Source of the DNA: Owenia fusiformis
Lineage: Eukaryota > Annelida > Polychaeta > Sabellida > Oweniidae
NCBI GenBank assembly: GCA_903813345.2
Contig: CAIIXF020000005.1
Span: forward strand, 35,033,375 to 35,097,374
DNA: 64,000 bases
Direction of reading: 5' to 3'
Shown here: positions 11,095 to 21,661 of the stretch, piece after piece
Numbering within the stretch: position 1 is the stretch's first letter
How the letters are laid out: each line of letters opens with the position of its first letter
The notes under the pieces: generated by a model
Database searches by the model: none
Told to the model about the DNA's origin: nothing
The model's input: the letters and a program-made list of their open reading frames with translations, nothing else
Made by a program: the position numbers and the translations under genes

Positions 11095-12425
11095 AGACGT
11101 TTCACCCCCTGGACATTTCACCCCTAGACTGTTCACCCCTTAGACGTTTCACCCCCTGGACATTTTACCCCCTAGACGGTTCACCCCTAGACATTCACCC
11201 CCTGGACGTTTCATCCCCCGGACATTTCACCCCCTAGACATTTCACCCCTAGATTTTTCATCCCTTAGACATTTCACCCCTAGACTTTTCATCCCTTAGA
11301 CATTTCACCCCTAGACGTTTCACCCCTTAGACATTTCACCCCTAGACATTTCATCCCCTAGACATTTCACCCCTTAGACATTTCGCCCCTTAGACGTTTC
11401 ACCCCCATATACAGTTTGTGTACATGTGCAATGTCATGGGTTGGGTTATTAGTGAATTATGACTGAATTTACAGGAGTATATACCGATTTCATAAAGTAT
11501 CATTGACTGAAAAATGTGATAGTATATAAAACCACAACAATATCGGTACAAATAAGTTCAAATAAGTTCAATTAGAATCGTATAAGATTTTCGGTTGCAG
11601 ATTTCCAGATGATCATTTAATCAATAAGCTGTAATTTAACTAACTAATATATATATGAAATCTTACTACCAGTATTTAAAATTCTTTGTACCTCATGCTT
11701 TTGAAACTTAATTTTATGAAAGTGATGCATATGTTTTTTTGCTTGTAAGGCCTATGATAAATAACAGTACTAGAATGATCTAAAAATATATTTGTATTAA
11801 TAGCAGAGTTGTTTTTAATAACCAATTTCTTGAAGAACTGAAATAGATAATTAATTGACTGGACCTCGCTTCAAAACCCTGAAAACTGAATATGGAAAAA
11901 TAAGTGAATTGCTAGTGACTTACAGTACTTGTTATTAGAATATACTATTTGAAACATTTATGGTAATTAAATTTTGTTTTTAATTAATCAAACCCACGCT
12001 ACACCCTATTACATAAAATCATCTAACTGAGCAAAATGTGTCAATAGGAAATATGTACCATAATATATGCCATTTATACTTAGGGTATTCAGTTCTAACA
12101 AAGAGAAATACTTGAATGAAAAATGTAGGAGTAAAATATTGAGGCTAAAATGTGTAGGGGATGAAACGTCTAAGGCGTGAAATGTCTAGGGGGTGAAATG
12201 TCTAAGGGATGAAATGTCTAGGGGTGAAATGTCAAGGAGTGAAATGTCCAGGGGGTGAAACGTCAAGGGGGCGAAATGTCCAGGGGGTAAAATGTCTAAG
12301 GGGTGAAATGTCCAAGGGATGAAATGTCCAGGGGGTGAAATGACTAAGGGGTGAAACCTCCAGGGGATGAAACGTCTAAGGGGTGAACAGTTTAGGGGTG
12401 AAACGTCCAAGGGCTGAAACGTCTA
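11095..12425. mobile_element. Foldback element with two inverted minisatellite arrays as arms
   Basis: Bases 11095-11407 are a tandem array of a 15-17-bp unit, TTTCACCCC(C/T)TAGACA and variants. Bases 12153-12425 hold the same unit in reverse complement. The terminal AGACGTTTCA is mirrored by TGAAACGTCT. About 745 bp of AT-rich non-coding sequence lies between. The arrays could pair as a long hairpin. No clear target duplication is visible. Long reading frames across 12186-12410 are only repeat translations. Confidence 0.8.
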
Positions 12426-13537
12426 GAAAGCGATATTGTACGAGTATTTGTAAGTATATTTGTATGTTTAATGATTTTCTGCCTCACCTTGTACAAATAG
12501 ATTATTCACATTAAGTATTATTACTATTCTACGGAATAGTTTTTTGCTGTACATGTTGGAACAAAAGAACTAGACTTCGAGTAATTTCAAGTGACTTACA
12601 ATATATACATTATGATAACTTAATGCGTGTTGTCACGCATTCAATGGAGAGGTAATTGCAGTTTTCGCACATTTCAGAGATCCATTTTATGTCTCACCTT
12701 GTACAAATAGAATATTCACATTAAGTATTATTACTATTCCACGGAATAGTTTTTTGCTATTTAATGTCATTGTGTGTCTTGTCAAACTGTTGTGTGTCAG
12801 TGTTTTATCCCACATTGGGAGTAACATGTTACTGCGCTTAATGAGAATGGCCCAATTGAATTACATTTCGGTTAAATTAGATTAAAAATGTATAATTACC
12901 CCAGTGGAAGTGCGTGGGCCAAGACATAACGTAAATGAATGAAACGTCTTCCATATTATTCAATATAAAATATAGCTTTTATACTTACAGCCTTAGGTCA
13001 ATGTTAAATGATAGATCAGAATGTCAGAAGAGAATTGTTTAGTAAATAAATGTCAACTATTTCTAGAATGATATTCTGTCATTTCTGTTATTTCCTTACT
13101 TTACTCGTTTACAAAAAAGCACATAAAAAGCACATCATCGTACAATAAGAGATGTGTACATTAAACCTCCAATGACCTACTTTTCCTTCCTTTTTCATGA
13201 CATATATATTTGAATTCAGTGAAAGGTTTTCCACAACAATAACTCTGATTTATGGACTGATTTATGATTTATAATCGTTTATGGACCAAATATCCATTGA
13301 TGCAATGTTAAAATTCTTGTTTATTCGTCCAACAACCAAAATTTTCATGATTCATTACAATGTATGTGAATAGGGTCATCCCATGGTATGCCATTTGAGT
13401 TTTAGACGGATTCAACCTACACTTTTTGATAAATCATGAAATCAAGTGGCTATTGTATGTTTTTAGCATTAAAGGCTATGGCAATCAGGCCCAACTAAAA
13501 CAAATAAAAACAAATGGCGACATATATTCAGCCTTAA
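12426..13537. repeat. Intergenic stretch with a ~75-bp direct repeat
   Basis: No gene is seen. A block beginning CTCACCTTGTACAAATAGA and ending ACGGAATAGTTTTTTGCT occurs at about 12482-12551 and again at 12692-12760, nearly identical. Confidence 0.6.
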
Positions 13538-14740
13538 AGGTGCACGTCAACGATCATCGACCAGTGCCAAAATATATTTCGGTTTTTGGATATTTCATCA
13601 AGACTAACATCTAATTTCATTATCTACAAGGAAACCCCCTGGATGAACATTATTTTAGCTGATATTCCTCTTGAAGCGTGGTGGATCTTAAAGATCTATA
13701 AGTGGGACTCCCTTTATAGAAGCTTTGAACTGAACTTACTCTTAAAGTGCTAATTCGGTTATTTCTGTTTATTTTTTCTCACTAAAATAGATTAAACAGA
13801 TATTGGTAAGTAAAAATAGTATTCCAACAGACTCTCAACTCATTCCGTTTGTTCATTAGTGGCAAAATAAGATTTCCCGGGAAAAAACATGACGTCACGA
13901 ACAGAACCGGTTATGGATTTTTGAATCTGAATACAATTTTGAACAAAATACTCATCGGCCGGGCGCCGGTACTGAAAATCTGAGCAAATGTGACCACGGC
14001 ACTATGTAACTAGAGTGCCAAGTTAAAATTGTTTATGTTATATTGTGTTCTGATTGGCCAAAAAGGAGCAACGCTTACCGAAATAACCTCATGGTTCAAT
14101 GCCTTTTGGTTGTAAGATTTTAAACAGCATTAAGTTATGTAACAGAATCAACTCAACGTGTATAGTTTCTATACTGTATTCTGACTGGCCAGAACGTAAG
14201 TCTGCATGACTAGCTTTGTGAAAACGCACCACAGGGTCGGGAGCTCTAATTGAGGTATTATATTTTTCGCTCATCGGAGGAAAAATTGTGGCTCCAAAGT
14301 AGTCAAAGTTTAATCATTTCCGCAATGCATTGAATGCAGTTGCAACCAATTACACTAACACTTTATAAGTACGTTCTGAGATGATGAACTCCAACAACAT
14401 ATTCAATCCCCGTTCTGTTCGTGATGTCATGATTGGCATTTGACATTGTGTTCCCGATTTTGAACATCAAATTTCACATTTATAAAGATATTTACAAGAA
14501 CGGTACCTGGTTTGACATGTTGGTGGTATTTACTTCATTTAGAACGTGTATAAACTGTATTTTGACCCCATGAGCATCGAACAGACACTTTAATGCTGAA
14601 ATTGATAGTTTATACATACATTTTAAGAAAATAGGTACATGTACAGGTATGTCAAAAAAGGTGTTAAGCCAAATATTGACCTGATTGCTCAGAAAAAAGA
14701 AAAAAATTCGAATTTTCTCTCTACAGTCCTTGTTGCCCCT
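13538..14740. mobile_element. TTAA-flanked element (piggyBac-like MITE), candidate
   Basis: TTAA at 13534-13537 and 14741-14744 bounds a segment starting AGGTGCACG and ending TTGCCCCT. Short related blocks (GTGGGACTCC, TTTTCTCTCYACAG) also occur in the TTAA-flanked element at 61861-63411, supporting a shared family. An inner inverted pair (CATGACGTCACGAACAGAAC at ~13888, its near complement at ~14408) is present. No transposase ORF. Confidence 0.4.
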
Positions 14741-14744
14741 TTAA

Positions 14745-15947
14745 ACAGTTATGTAGCAACTCCCTTATTGACTAGAGATTATTAGTGGACATGAATAATC
14801 AGCATGTATTGTTTTTAAAGCGTGACAGTCATGAGCAAATTAAATCAGTATAGTAACGGTATTTTGTTAGAAATAGAATTCGAAGTGACACGTTAACACC
14901 AACGCTATTATTTCTTTTCTTTAGGAGAGTCGAGCTAATTGCGTATCGTATGCATGAATGTTACTTATTTCCTAATTAAACAGTCTTCACCACAAACCAC
15001 ACAACATAATATCACATATATTATAGGATTAAATTGGAGCCAGCAGCCCGCGTTTATTGGAAAAGCGTTAAGTACATCTGGTACAAAGAATGAGTGAAAA
15101 ATGAAAAAATGTAGCCAGTTCGCGATGCATCCAGGTACCTATGACGGTCACGATGCCAATGTCATAGCGGCAACGATGCCGATGGCATTAATGCCAAAAA
15201 CCTCTTAGGTTCAAATATACCCAACATCCGTCCTCGGCTCTCAACCTCGCTGCTGATTTACGATGTTAACTGCCTTCAAGACATCAATAAGGCACCGTAT
15301 ACCTAATTAAAACATCTAAATCCAACAACCCATATCCAATGATCAACTGTCATTAAAGCCATTGTGGCTACACGTTTGTTAACACGTCAAAGATATCAAA
15401 TAAATTCACAAATTTCGGAATAAACCAAATTCTAAATTGTGACTGTATCTGTCAACTTGCACTATAAAAAACTTGTATAAGGACCATACACGTATATAGT
15501 GCCTTCTAGCACTATGCAAAATCTGTGAGTAATATACCTCACTATCTAAAACAGTAAATCACAAACTGTCATTAATACATATTAACAATATTAACAATAA
15601 TCTAAATAACTGTCTACAGACTTGCACTGTAACCATATCATTGCCTCTTGGCAAAAAACGTAACTTAGAAAGTTAATAAAACTTACTTCTTTAACAGACT
15701 GTCGTAATATGCGACATTTGTTGGTCACAATAGACAAAAAATCCGTGATTATCACAAGAATACACGAACGAACGTATACAAAAATCCTACGATCTTCTAA
15801 ACTATTGTGATGAAAAATATAAAATCTGGAAAGCACCATGCTTTGCAAACCCTTATACCAACTGGTCTAGTATTGCAACAAAAGCAAAAGTACAACTCTT
15901 GGAAACGTTGTAAAATGTAAATACTATAAGAACTGTTTAATATAAAA
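14745..15947. other. Intergenic, no gene recognised
   Basis: AT-rich sequence. All ORFs are short and without recognisable domains. The only local structure is a cluster of GATGCC/GGCATC words at 15125-15200. Confidence 0.5.
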
Positions 15948-16859
15948 TGACGTGTCGCAAAAAGGTGGCGCATTTGTTTTTTAGGGGTATCGCGTGAATG
16001 TAACTTTGATTCCCCGGATTCTAAAATAATATTCTAATTAAAGTTGTATATCATTTTAAAGCTGTTTCGATGACGTTTTTAGATTAACTACACTCCGTTC
16101 ACAATTCTTGCGCGTTCTTTTTTAAAAAAGAGTTTTTTACCAAAACATCTGGCAAATATTCCCTGTTGACACGTTACATTTTGAATTATTTTTCGTCTTT
16201 AAACGCTCATAACTCAAACAATATATGACTATTATACTTATTTTTCGTCTTGATAAAGGTAGATAGACGTTTTATTTCACAGGATGAATTTTAGTAAGCG
16301 TCCCATATTGTGACGTCATAGAGTTTGAAAAATAGAATCTGTTGACAGCGACCTTTTCTGCTCATTTTTTTGTTCCTTCAACTTTTCAGGTGTACATTAA
16401 ACAAAAAATACGAGATCAATTTTTAATAAATCATACATGATTATTTTGCTCCTAAACTCTAGTTTATTAATAAATAGTTGATTTTGTTCGCAAAAGTATG
16501 TGTTTTCTGTTGTATGTGGAAAAGTGGAGGACGAAAGGTTTTCAAAATTCATCAAAATAGGGCTAATTTACACCATTCGCCTATTTTCAAGCACAGCAAC
16601 ACGTATATTTATTTCACCTAAAATATCAATTGATTCGTGTTTTATGATGCTCCTAGCCCATTAACAATATATATATGATATCAGAGTTATTCGTCTAAAA
16701 TGTTTTGAGATAGAGAGGTAAATGTGGAGGACGAAAGGATTTTCATTTGTGTACATTTTTCTCAAAAACGTCACATTCTACCATGTTAAAAGCGAGGATC
16801 CTCTGGATTACGCCACAAAATGTGTAACAATGCGTGCGCGAGCTTTTTGCGATACATCA
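15948..16859. mobile_element. 912-bp non-autonomous TIR transposon, copy 1
   Basis: It starts TGACGTGTCGCAAAAAG and ends CTTTTTGCGATACATCA, terminal inverted repeats that extend imperfectly to about 26 bp (GCGCA). A second copy of the same length lies at 61928-62839, and the two are near identical by eye throughout. No coding capacity. I see no target-site duplication at either copy, so the superfamily is open. Confidence 0.88.
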
Positions 16860-17590
16860 ATGCAATTAGCTGACAAGCACTTCACTTAATGTGTTAGTCA
16901 CATTAATATAACACAACTACTGTAATTGTTGTTGATGAACACAACTATCATCTTAAAATACCAAGACTTGATGCCCTTCTGGAAATAGATATTACATATC
17001 TAAAAATATAAAGGACTTTCGAATATAATCAATATCTTAAAAAGCAAAACTTTGTGCCTTCCTCGAAACAATATGACAGAAACGCACTCAAATACATGTT
17101 TATTCACTAAGATACAATGCGCTGTCAGTAAAAATTAAACCATGCCTTGAGATTCAGATTTATATGCAAATTACATAATTGCTTCTAGGAAACCTAATAT
17201 CTAATTGTTTTAATTAACATCCTGTATTATGCAATGCATTGTAACAATTGCAGAAAAATATACTTCCCAAAATAGTAATAAATGGGAACAGGTTACCTCA
17301 ACGTCAGAACACATATACTTAATTCAAAAACGTTGATTTGGTCAAAAGCACTTACAAGAAAGTGTTCACTAACTTCAATATGAAAAACGTTAGTTTATCG
17401 ACCTGACACCGTTAAAACCCAGATCAAAATTATCTTTGTGACTTCGAAAGGGAAAAAGGTATGCCTCCTCGAACAATAAAACTAAATTTTCGAATCCGAT
17501 GTATGACAACTTACAACATAAACTAAAACTGTGTATAAACGCTTCGGTTGCTGCTCGCAGAATAACACGATCTCATCGTGCATCTACTCA
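16860..17590. other. Intergenic, no gene recognised
   Basis: AT-rich, non-repetitive within the window, no supported ORF. Confidence 0.45.
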
Positions 17591-18111
17591 CATAAAGCCC
17601 GGTATACACCAATGGGGCAAAATCCCACTTGCCCCATCGAGTCCCATCTTGCCCCATCGAATCCCAATTTGCCCCATCGAATCCCACGAAGTCCCACGGG
17701 ACCTTGATGACTTTGCCCCATCGTGCCCCATGGAGTCCCATCAAGCCCCATGAAGTCCCATCAAATCCCACCGTGCCCCATTGGTGTATGTCGGGCTTCA
17801 CACAACACGTCATATGATCGAAAATCCCACGATGCCCCATGGAAAGAATGAACATGTTCATTCTCGATGGGACTCCATGGGACTTCGTGGGATTTTGCCC
17901 CATCTTGCCCCATCGAGTCCCACCGAGTCCCACGTGGGACTTCATGGGACCTCATGGGACCTCGTGGGACTCGATGGGGCAAAATCCCACGGAGTCCCAT
18001 GGAGTCCCACGGACTTCATGGGGCAAAATCCCAAAAGGTCCCACGAGGTCCCACGCAATGTTAAGTCTATGGAGGTCCCAACTTGCCCCATTGGTGTATA
18101 CCGGGCTTAAC
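17591..18111. mobile_element. Foldback element built of ~10-bp GTCCCATCGA units
   Basis: Termini AAGCCCGGTATACACCAA (from 17596) and TTGGTGTATACCGGGCTT (to 18109) are exact reverse complements over 26 bp. The interior is a degenerate tandem of a ten-base unit such as GTCCCATCGA or CTCATGGGAC, in one orientation left of a central palindrome near 17847-17864 and mainly inverted to the right. CTACTCA flanks at 17584-17590 and 18112-18118 may be a 7-bp target duplication. Reading frames here on both strands are repeat artefacts. Confidence 0.8.
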
Positions 18112-19217
18112 CTACTCATGATCACATCATGTTATCCAATCAGTTGAAATCGCGTTCGATTTCACTAACGTTACGACGTTATATCAACCGGAAATAAAAT
18201 AATTCCACTCTAATTTCAAACGTGTTGAATTTTAATTCGTGTGTGTTTGGCGTTAGCAAGATAATTGTACTATAGCCGAGAACTTTTCGATGAATTTGGT
18301 TGGGGAAAAATCGGCAAGACATCGGCAACTTTTGTCCCTGCGATAAAATATCTCCCGGCGCCCATACGGCGTCTAAAAATCCGCCGATGGTGCCCAATAA
18401 TCGCCCAGCGCCCATACGATACCCTGGCTTGCCGGCCAATTTTGAATAAAATACTCATCGTCGGCCGGCGCCCTGTCGAACGAGTGTTTTTGCTCAAAAC
18501 TGAATACAAGTTTGAATAAAATACACGGTGAATACTCGGTGACACTTTCACTATATGGTATTCCACTAGTACTTCGGGCTTCGTGGATTCACTCAATAGA
18601 ATTAAATATTTGTGAAATATCAAAATACAGAACTCAATTGGCTTTAGAACCTGAATTAGAATATCTATAATCTTAAACATAACAGCATGAGATTGTGTTT
18701 TATATCGCACATTGCATAAATGGTGTCTTTATGCTTTAAAGCATAGTTGTGTTACATGGCTGTGACATGTTTCCATACTTCGTATTGTATCCGCGCAATA
18801 CATTGTCTATTAGCATGAGCATATACCACAATATATAAACATAAATCAATTAAATACTTATGTTACCTATTGTGGTTGCATAATTGAAGATTGTCTTCTT
18901 TATCCTCATTGTGTTCAGGAATAGGGATGACAAACAGGTTAACGGTGAACGTGACAGCCTAGGTGGTTATTTTCATGACATATGAATCCTGGAGTATTGT
19001 CCTTTTTTCCTCCCAAACACGTACGAGGTGATCTAATTTGGGCAATTTGCGATGGAGAGCTTGATATTTGATGTCATTTTATATCAAAGCAAACTAGAAT
19101 TAGTATATTCACCTTCCGAAGTCAATAAAATCGGTAATTTCCGCTGCTCGAATTAGTGTATTAATGACGTTATTTTTGATAAAGTTTTGAGGCATTAATA
19201 CAGGTACGCAGTATATT
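18112..19217. repeat. Intergenic with a GGCCGGCGCC-containing repeat module
   Basis: No gene is seen. Around 18437-18475, AATTTTGAATAAAATACTCAT is followed by a GC-rich CGGCCGGCGCC core. The same module occurs near 13930-13970 and 20172-20211, so it is part of a dispersed repeat. Confidence 0.5.
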
Positions 19218-19780
19218 CACCCTATGCTTAGTGAGCGGACCTAATTTCAAGGGTGATGGTAAAGACGAGGCATGGCGCCCAAACCTGGCCTGTAACTAGG
19301 TGCACTGATGCTTTCTTCGCAAATTACATCGCCATTGCTCGTCATCGAAATTCTGATCGCCGAATAGACACTCTAGTAAACATTCATTTTGCATTGGATG
19401 TACATAACTAGAGACCGCCTTATTTCGCATATATGAAAAAATAAAACATATCTAGGTACATATATCTTTATATGTGACATCGATCAGGAATTATTGACAT
19501 ATTGACAATATTAGGTTGTAATTTCTTGCGGTAAATTCAAATTGTATCTTTAAACGACTGTTTCATCTTAACTATTCGTTTTATTGGATGTAAAACAAAC
19601 GGTATGCATAGTTTAACATCTTTCACTTCTAAAACAGCATAAAATATCACAATATCATCACCTTATGCTGCAATAATACGACTTGAACGATTATGGTACT
19701 AATATTTTTTGGTTTTTGGGCGCCCTGCCTCGTCTTTACCATCACCCTTGAAATTAGCTCCGCTCACTAAGCATAGGGTG
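19218..19780. mobile_element. 563-bp MITE with 66-bp terminal inverted repeats
   Basis: Arms 19218-19283 and 19715-19780 are inverted with about two mismatches and begin CACCCTATGCTTAGTGAGC. ATATT flanks both ends and may be a 5-bp target duplication. The centre is AT-rich and non-coding. Confidence 0.88.
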
Positions 19781-19900
19781 ATATTATGAGCGCCGATTAA
19801 ACGACTAACATATTTGTCCATGTCCAAGTGTAATTGTATGGTAGTGTAATTATTCGACAGAACCAGTGTTGCTGGTGTTGCTTAAGCAAAACTGTAACTA

Positions 19901-20371
19901 AATCACCAAGATGCGAGTAGCTAGTTACCAGTTTCACCTCCAGGCGGCTAGTTCGGGTCAGATAACATGGCTGGATATTTTAGTGGTTCAATTTTCATGT
20001 TACCCTGTTGTAACTGATAGTTATACAAATTAAAATATGTCCAGTAAAAGGAAATATTATCTGTCCAATACAAGAAAAAAATCACTTTTTGTGACTTTGT
20101 AATGCCTTGGTCACATTCTCGCTCCGATTCTCACTACGGCGCTTCGGAGATTGAGTATTTTGTTCAAAATTAAATACGATATTGAACAAAACACTCAATC
20201 GGCCGGGCGCCGGCCGATGGATTGGAGCAAATGTGACCCAGGCATTACATAGGGCCATATTTTCAAAGAATATTAAATTTTCAAAGCAGATTTCAAATAT
20301 GATATCACTTTTGACCGAATTTTAAATTCATAGTGACGTAAATCAAGATTTCTACTGGCATCTAGGCTATT
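19901..20371 (+). mobile_element. MITE, GATGCGAG family, copy 4
   Basis: It begins AATCACCAAGATGCGAGTAGC and ends CTACTGGCATCTAGGCTATT. The internal order matches the other copies except for an insertion of 146 bp at 20101-20246. Confidence 0.8.
20101..20246. mobile_element. 146-bp MITE inserted in MITE copy 4
   Basis: It starts AATGCCTTGGTCACAT and ends ATGTGACCCAGGCATT, inverted termini of about 16 bp. The interior is a near-palindrome with a CGGCCGGGCGCCGG core. It splits the TTTTGTAACATGG block found uninterrupted in other MITE copies. Related right ends (AGCAAATGT-ACT--GGCATTA) occur near 21190 and 39805. Confidence 0.75.
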
Positions 20372-21510
20372 AAAATCTGATTGCATTAATGGCTCTTATG
20401 TCATGGTATGACGCCAAATCACAAATTCACCGTAGCCAACATTCGAAAGACGTGTTACGGACAATCAAATTAATTTCCGGATCCTGTCCCTACATCACAC
20501 AATTATAAGACGAATTAAAACATGATGGTATGGTATCAAAAAATACTGTATTGTAAAATGTACGTTTTCAATGTAACTGTATTGAAATTGTATTTTGCAA
20601 TTGCTTTAACATGTTTTTTCTTCTCTGAAAAAAAAAAGTTTTATATTATTTTACATTTTTCTGCAGTTTCACTGTCACTTTAGGCGCGTGTAATTGAGTT
20701 TTTCGCTAAATAAAATTAGAAAACCTTTCATTCGACATATTTTTGAAGAACGCCCATTCAGCGCGAATAAGAAAACATTTCTGATACTGAATTCTCTACC
20801 AAGAAGCTTATAATTTCAACATTATTGAAGTCAATACTTTATAATGTTCCTAATGAAATTGAAAAAAATGAAAGAAAATATTCAAAATGTTCATAAGATG
20901 CATCAGCCAAACCACGTATCTCTTACATTATAATGAATTTGATATTATTTGATAGTAGTCTTTGTATTTCATCATTTAATTTATGCGTTATCAACAGTAT
21001 TTGGTATCAAATTGATTAAACATCCAGCAATCGTGTAAACTATCTTTCCGAGCTATAATTATCACGGCGAGCCTACGGCCTGTAAAACTGGATACGCCAT
21101 ACGAAGACCGCAAGGCGATCGCAGTTTTCTTACGCTCGTCGTAGAATTTCTACTGAATTCGAGGAACTACGGTCGACGTACGGTCACCGTAGAGCAAATG
21201 TTACTGGGCATTAGGAGTTACAAATATGTTTGGAATAACTTTGAAACAAAATTGAGATTAGATAAGTGTGATTTTAGTTTTTTCAGCCACCCAATTACAA
21301 ACACTGTATTACCTTTGTTATCTGCCTTCTGGACTCATTTTCCTTGTCATCTCCTCCTACCACCTCGGCGAATATGTTGCGTCACACGAATGCTTGCAAT
21401 TACTCATATATTTAATGAAATGAAATGTGTGGATGTTATTAAATAATTGCGGCGTTCTGGTTAATATAAAGCATCGAAACAGTTGTGTAGTTAGTATTAG
21501 GAAAAGGAAG
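20372..21510. other. Upstream region of the peptide-precursor gene
   Basis: No gene is seen. A repeat remnant at about 21060-21212 ends GAGCAAATGTTACTGGGCATTA, the terminus of the 146-bp MITE family. A TATA-like ATATAAAG lies at about 21463-21470, 40-48 bases before the start codon at 21511. This is a possible core promoter on position alone. Confidence 0.35.
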
Positions 21511-21661
21511 ATGTGGCAACACAAAATTAATCATTTAACGGTAATTTGCACCGCTAGTCTATTACTATGGGGTTACACATCAGGGCGTCCAGCAGCAAGC
21601 ATGGAAGCTCTTGAAACATTGCAAGATGCAATTGCTAGATTTGAGTTGAATAATAAAAGAG
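21511..21661 (+). CDS. Peptide precursor exon 1 (signal peptide)
   Basis: It runs from ATG to AAAAGAG before donor GTAAGG at 21662. It encodes the signal peptide and a short helix-like stretch, MEALETLQDAIARFELNN, ending in a KR dibasic site. The final G is shared with exon 2. Confidence 0.75.

Noticed and set aside
11095-12425. CRISPR-like appearance of regularly spaced repeats
   Set aside because: Units are contiguous 15-17-bp tandem copies without unique spacers, in a eukaryotic context. They are a minisatellite.
17499-18147. Overlapping ORFs on both strands rich in SHGVP / WDSMG repeats
   Set aside because: All are translations of the ten-base tandem repeat. Openness follows from the unit sequence.
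21427-21510. Upstream in-frame ATG as start of the peptide precursor
   Set aside because: Starting at 21511 gives a standard signal peptide. The longer form buries it behind 28 residues.
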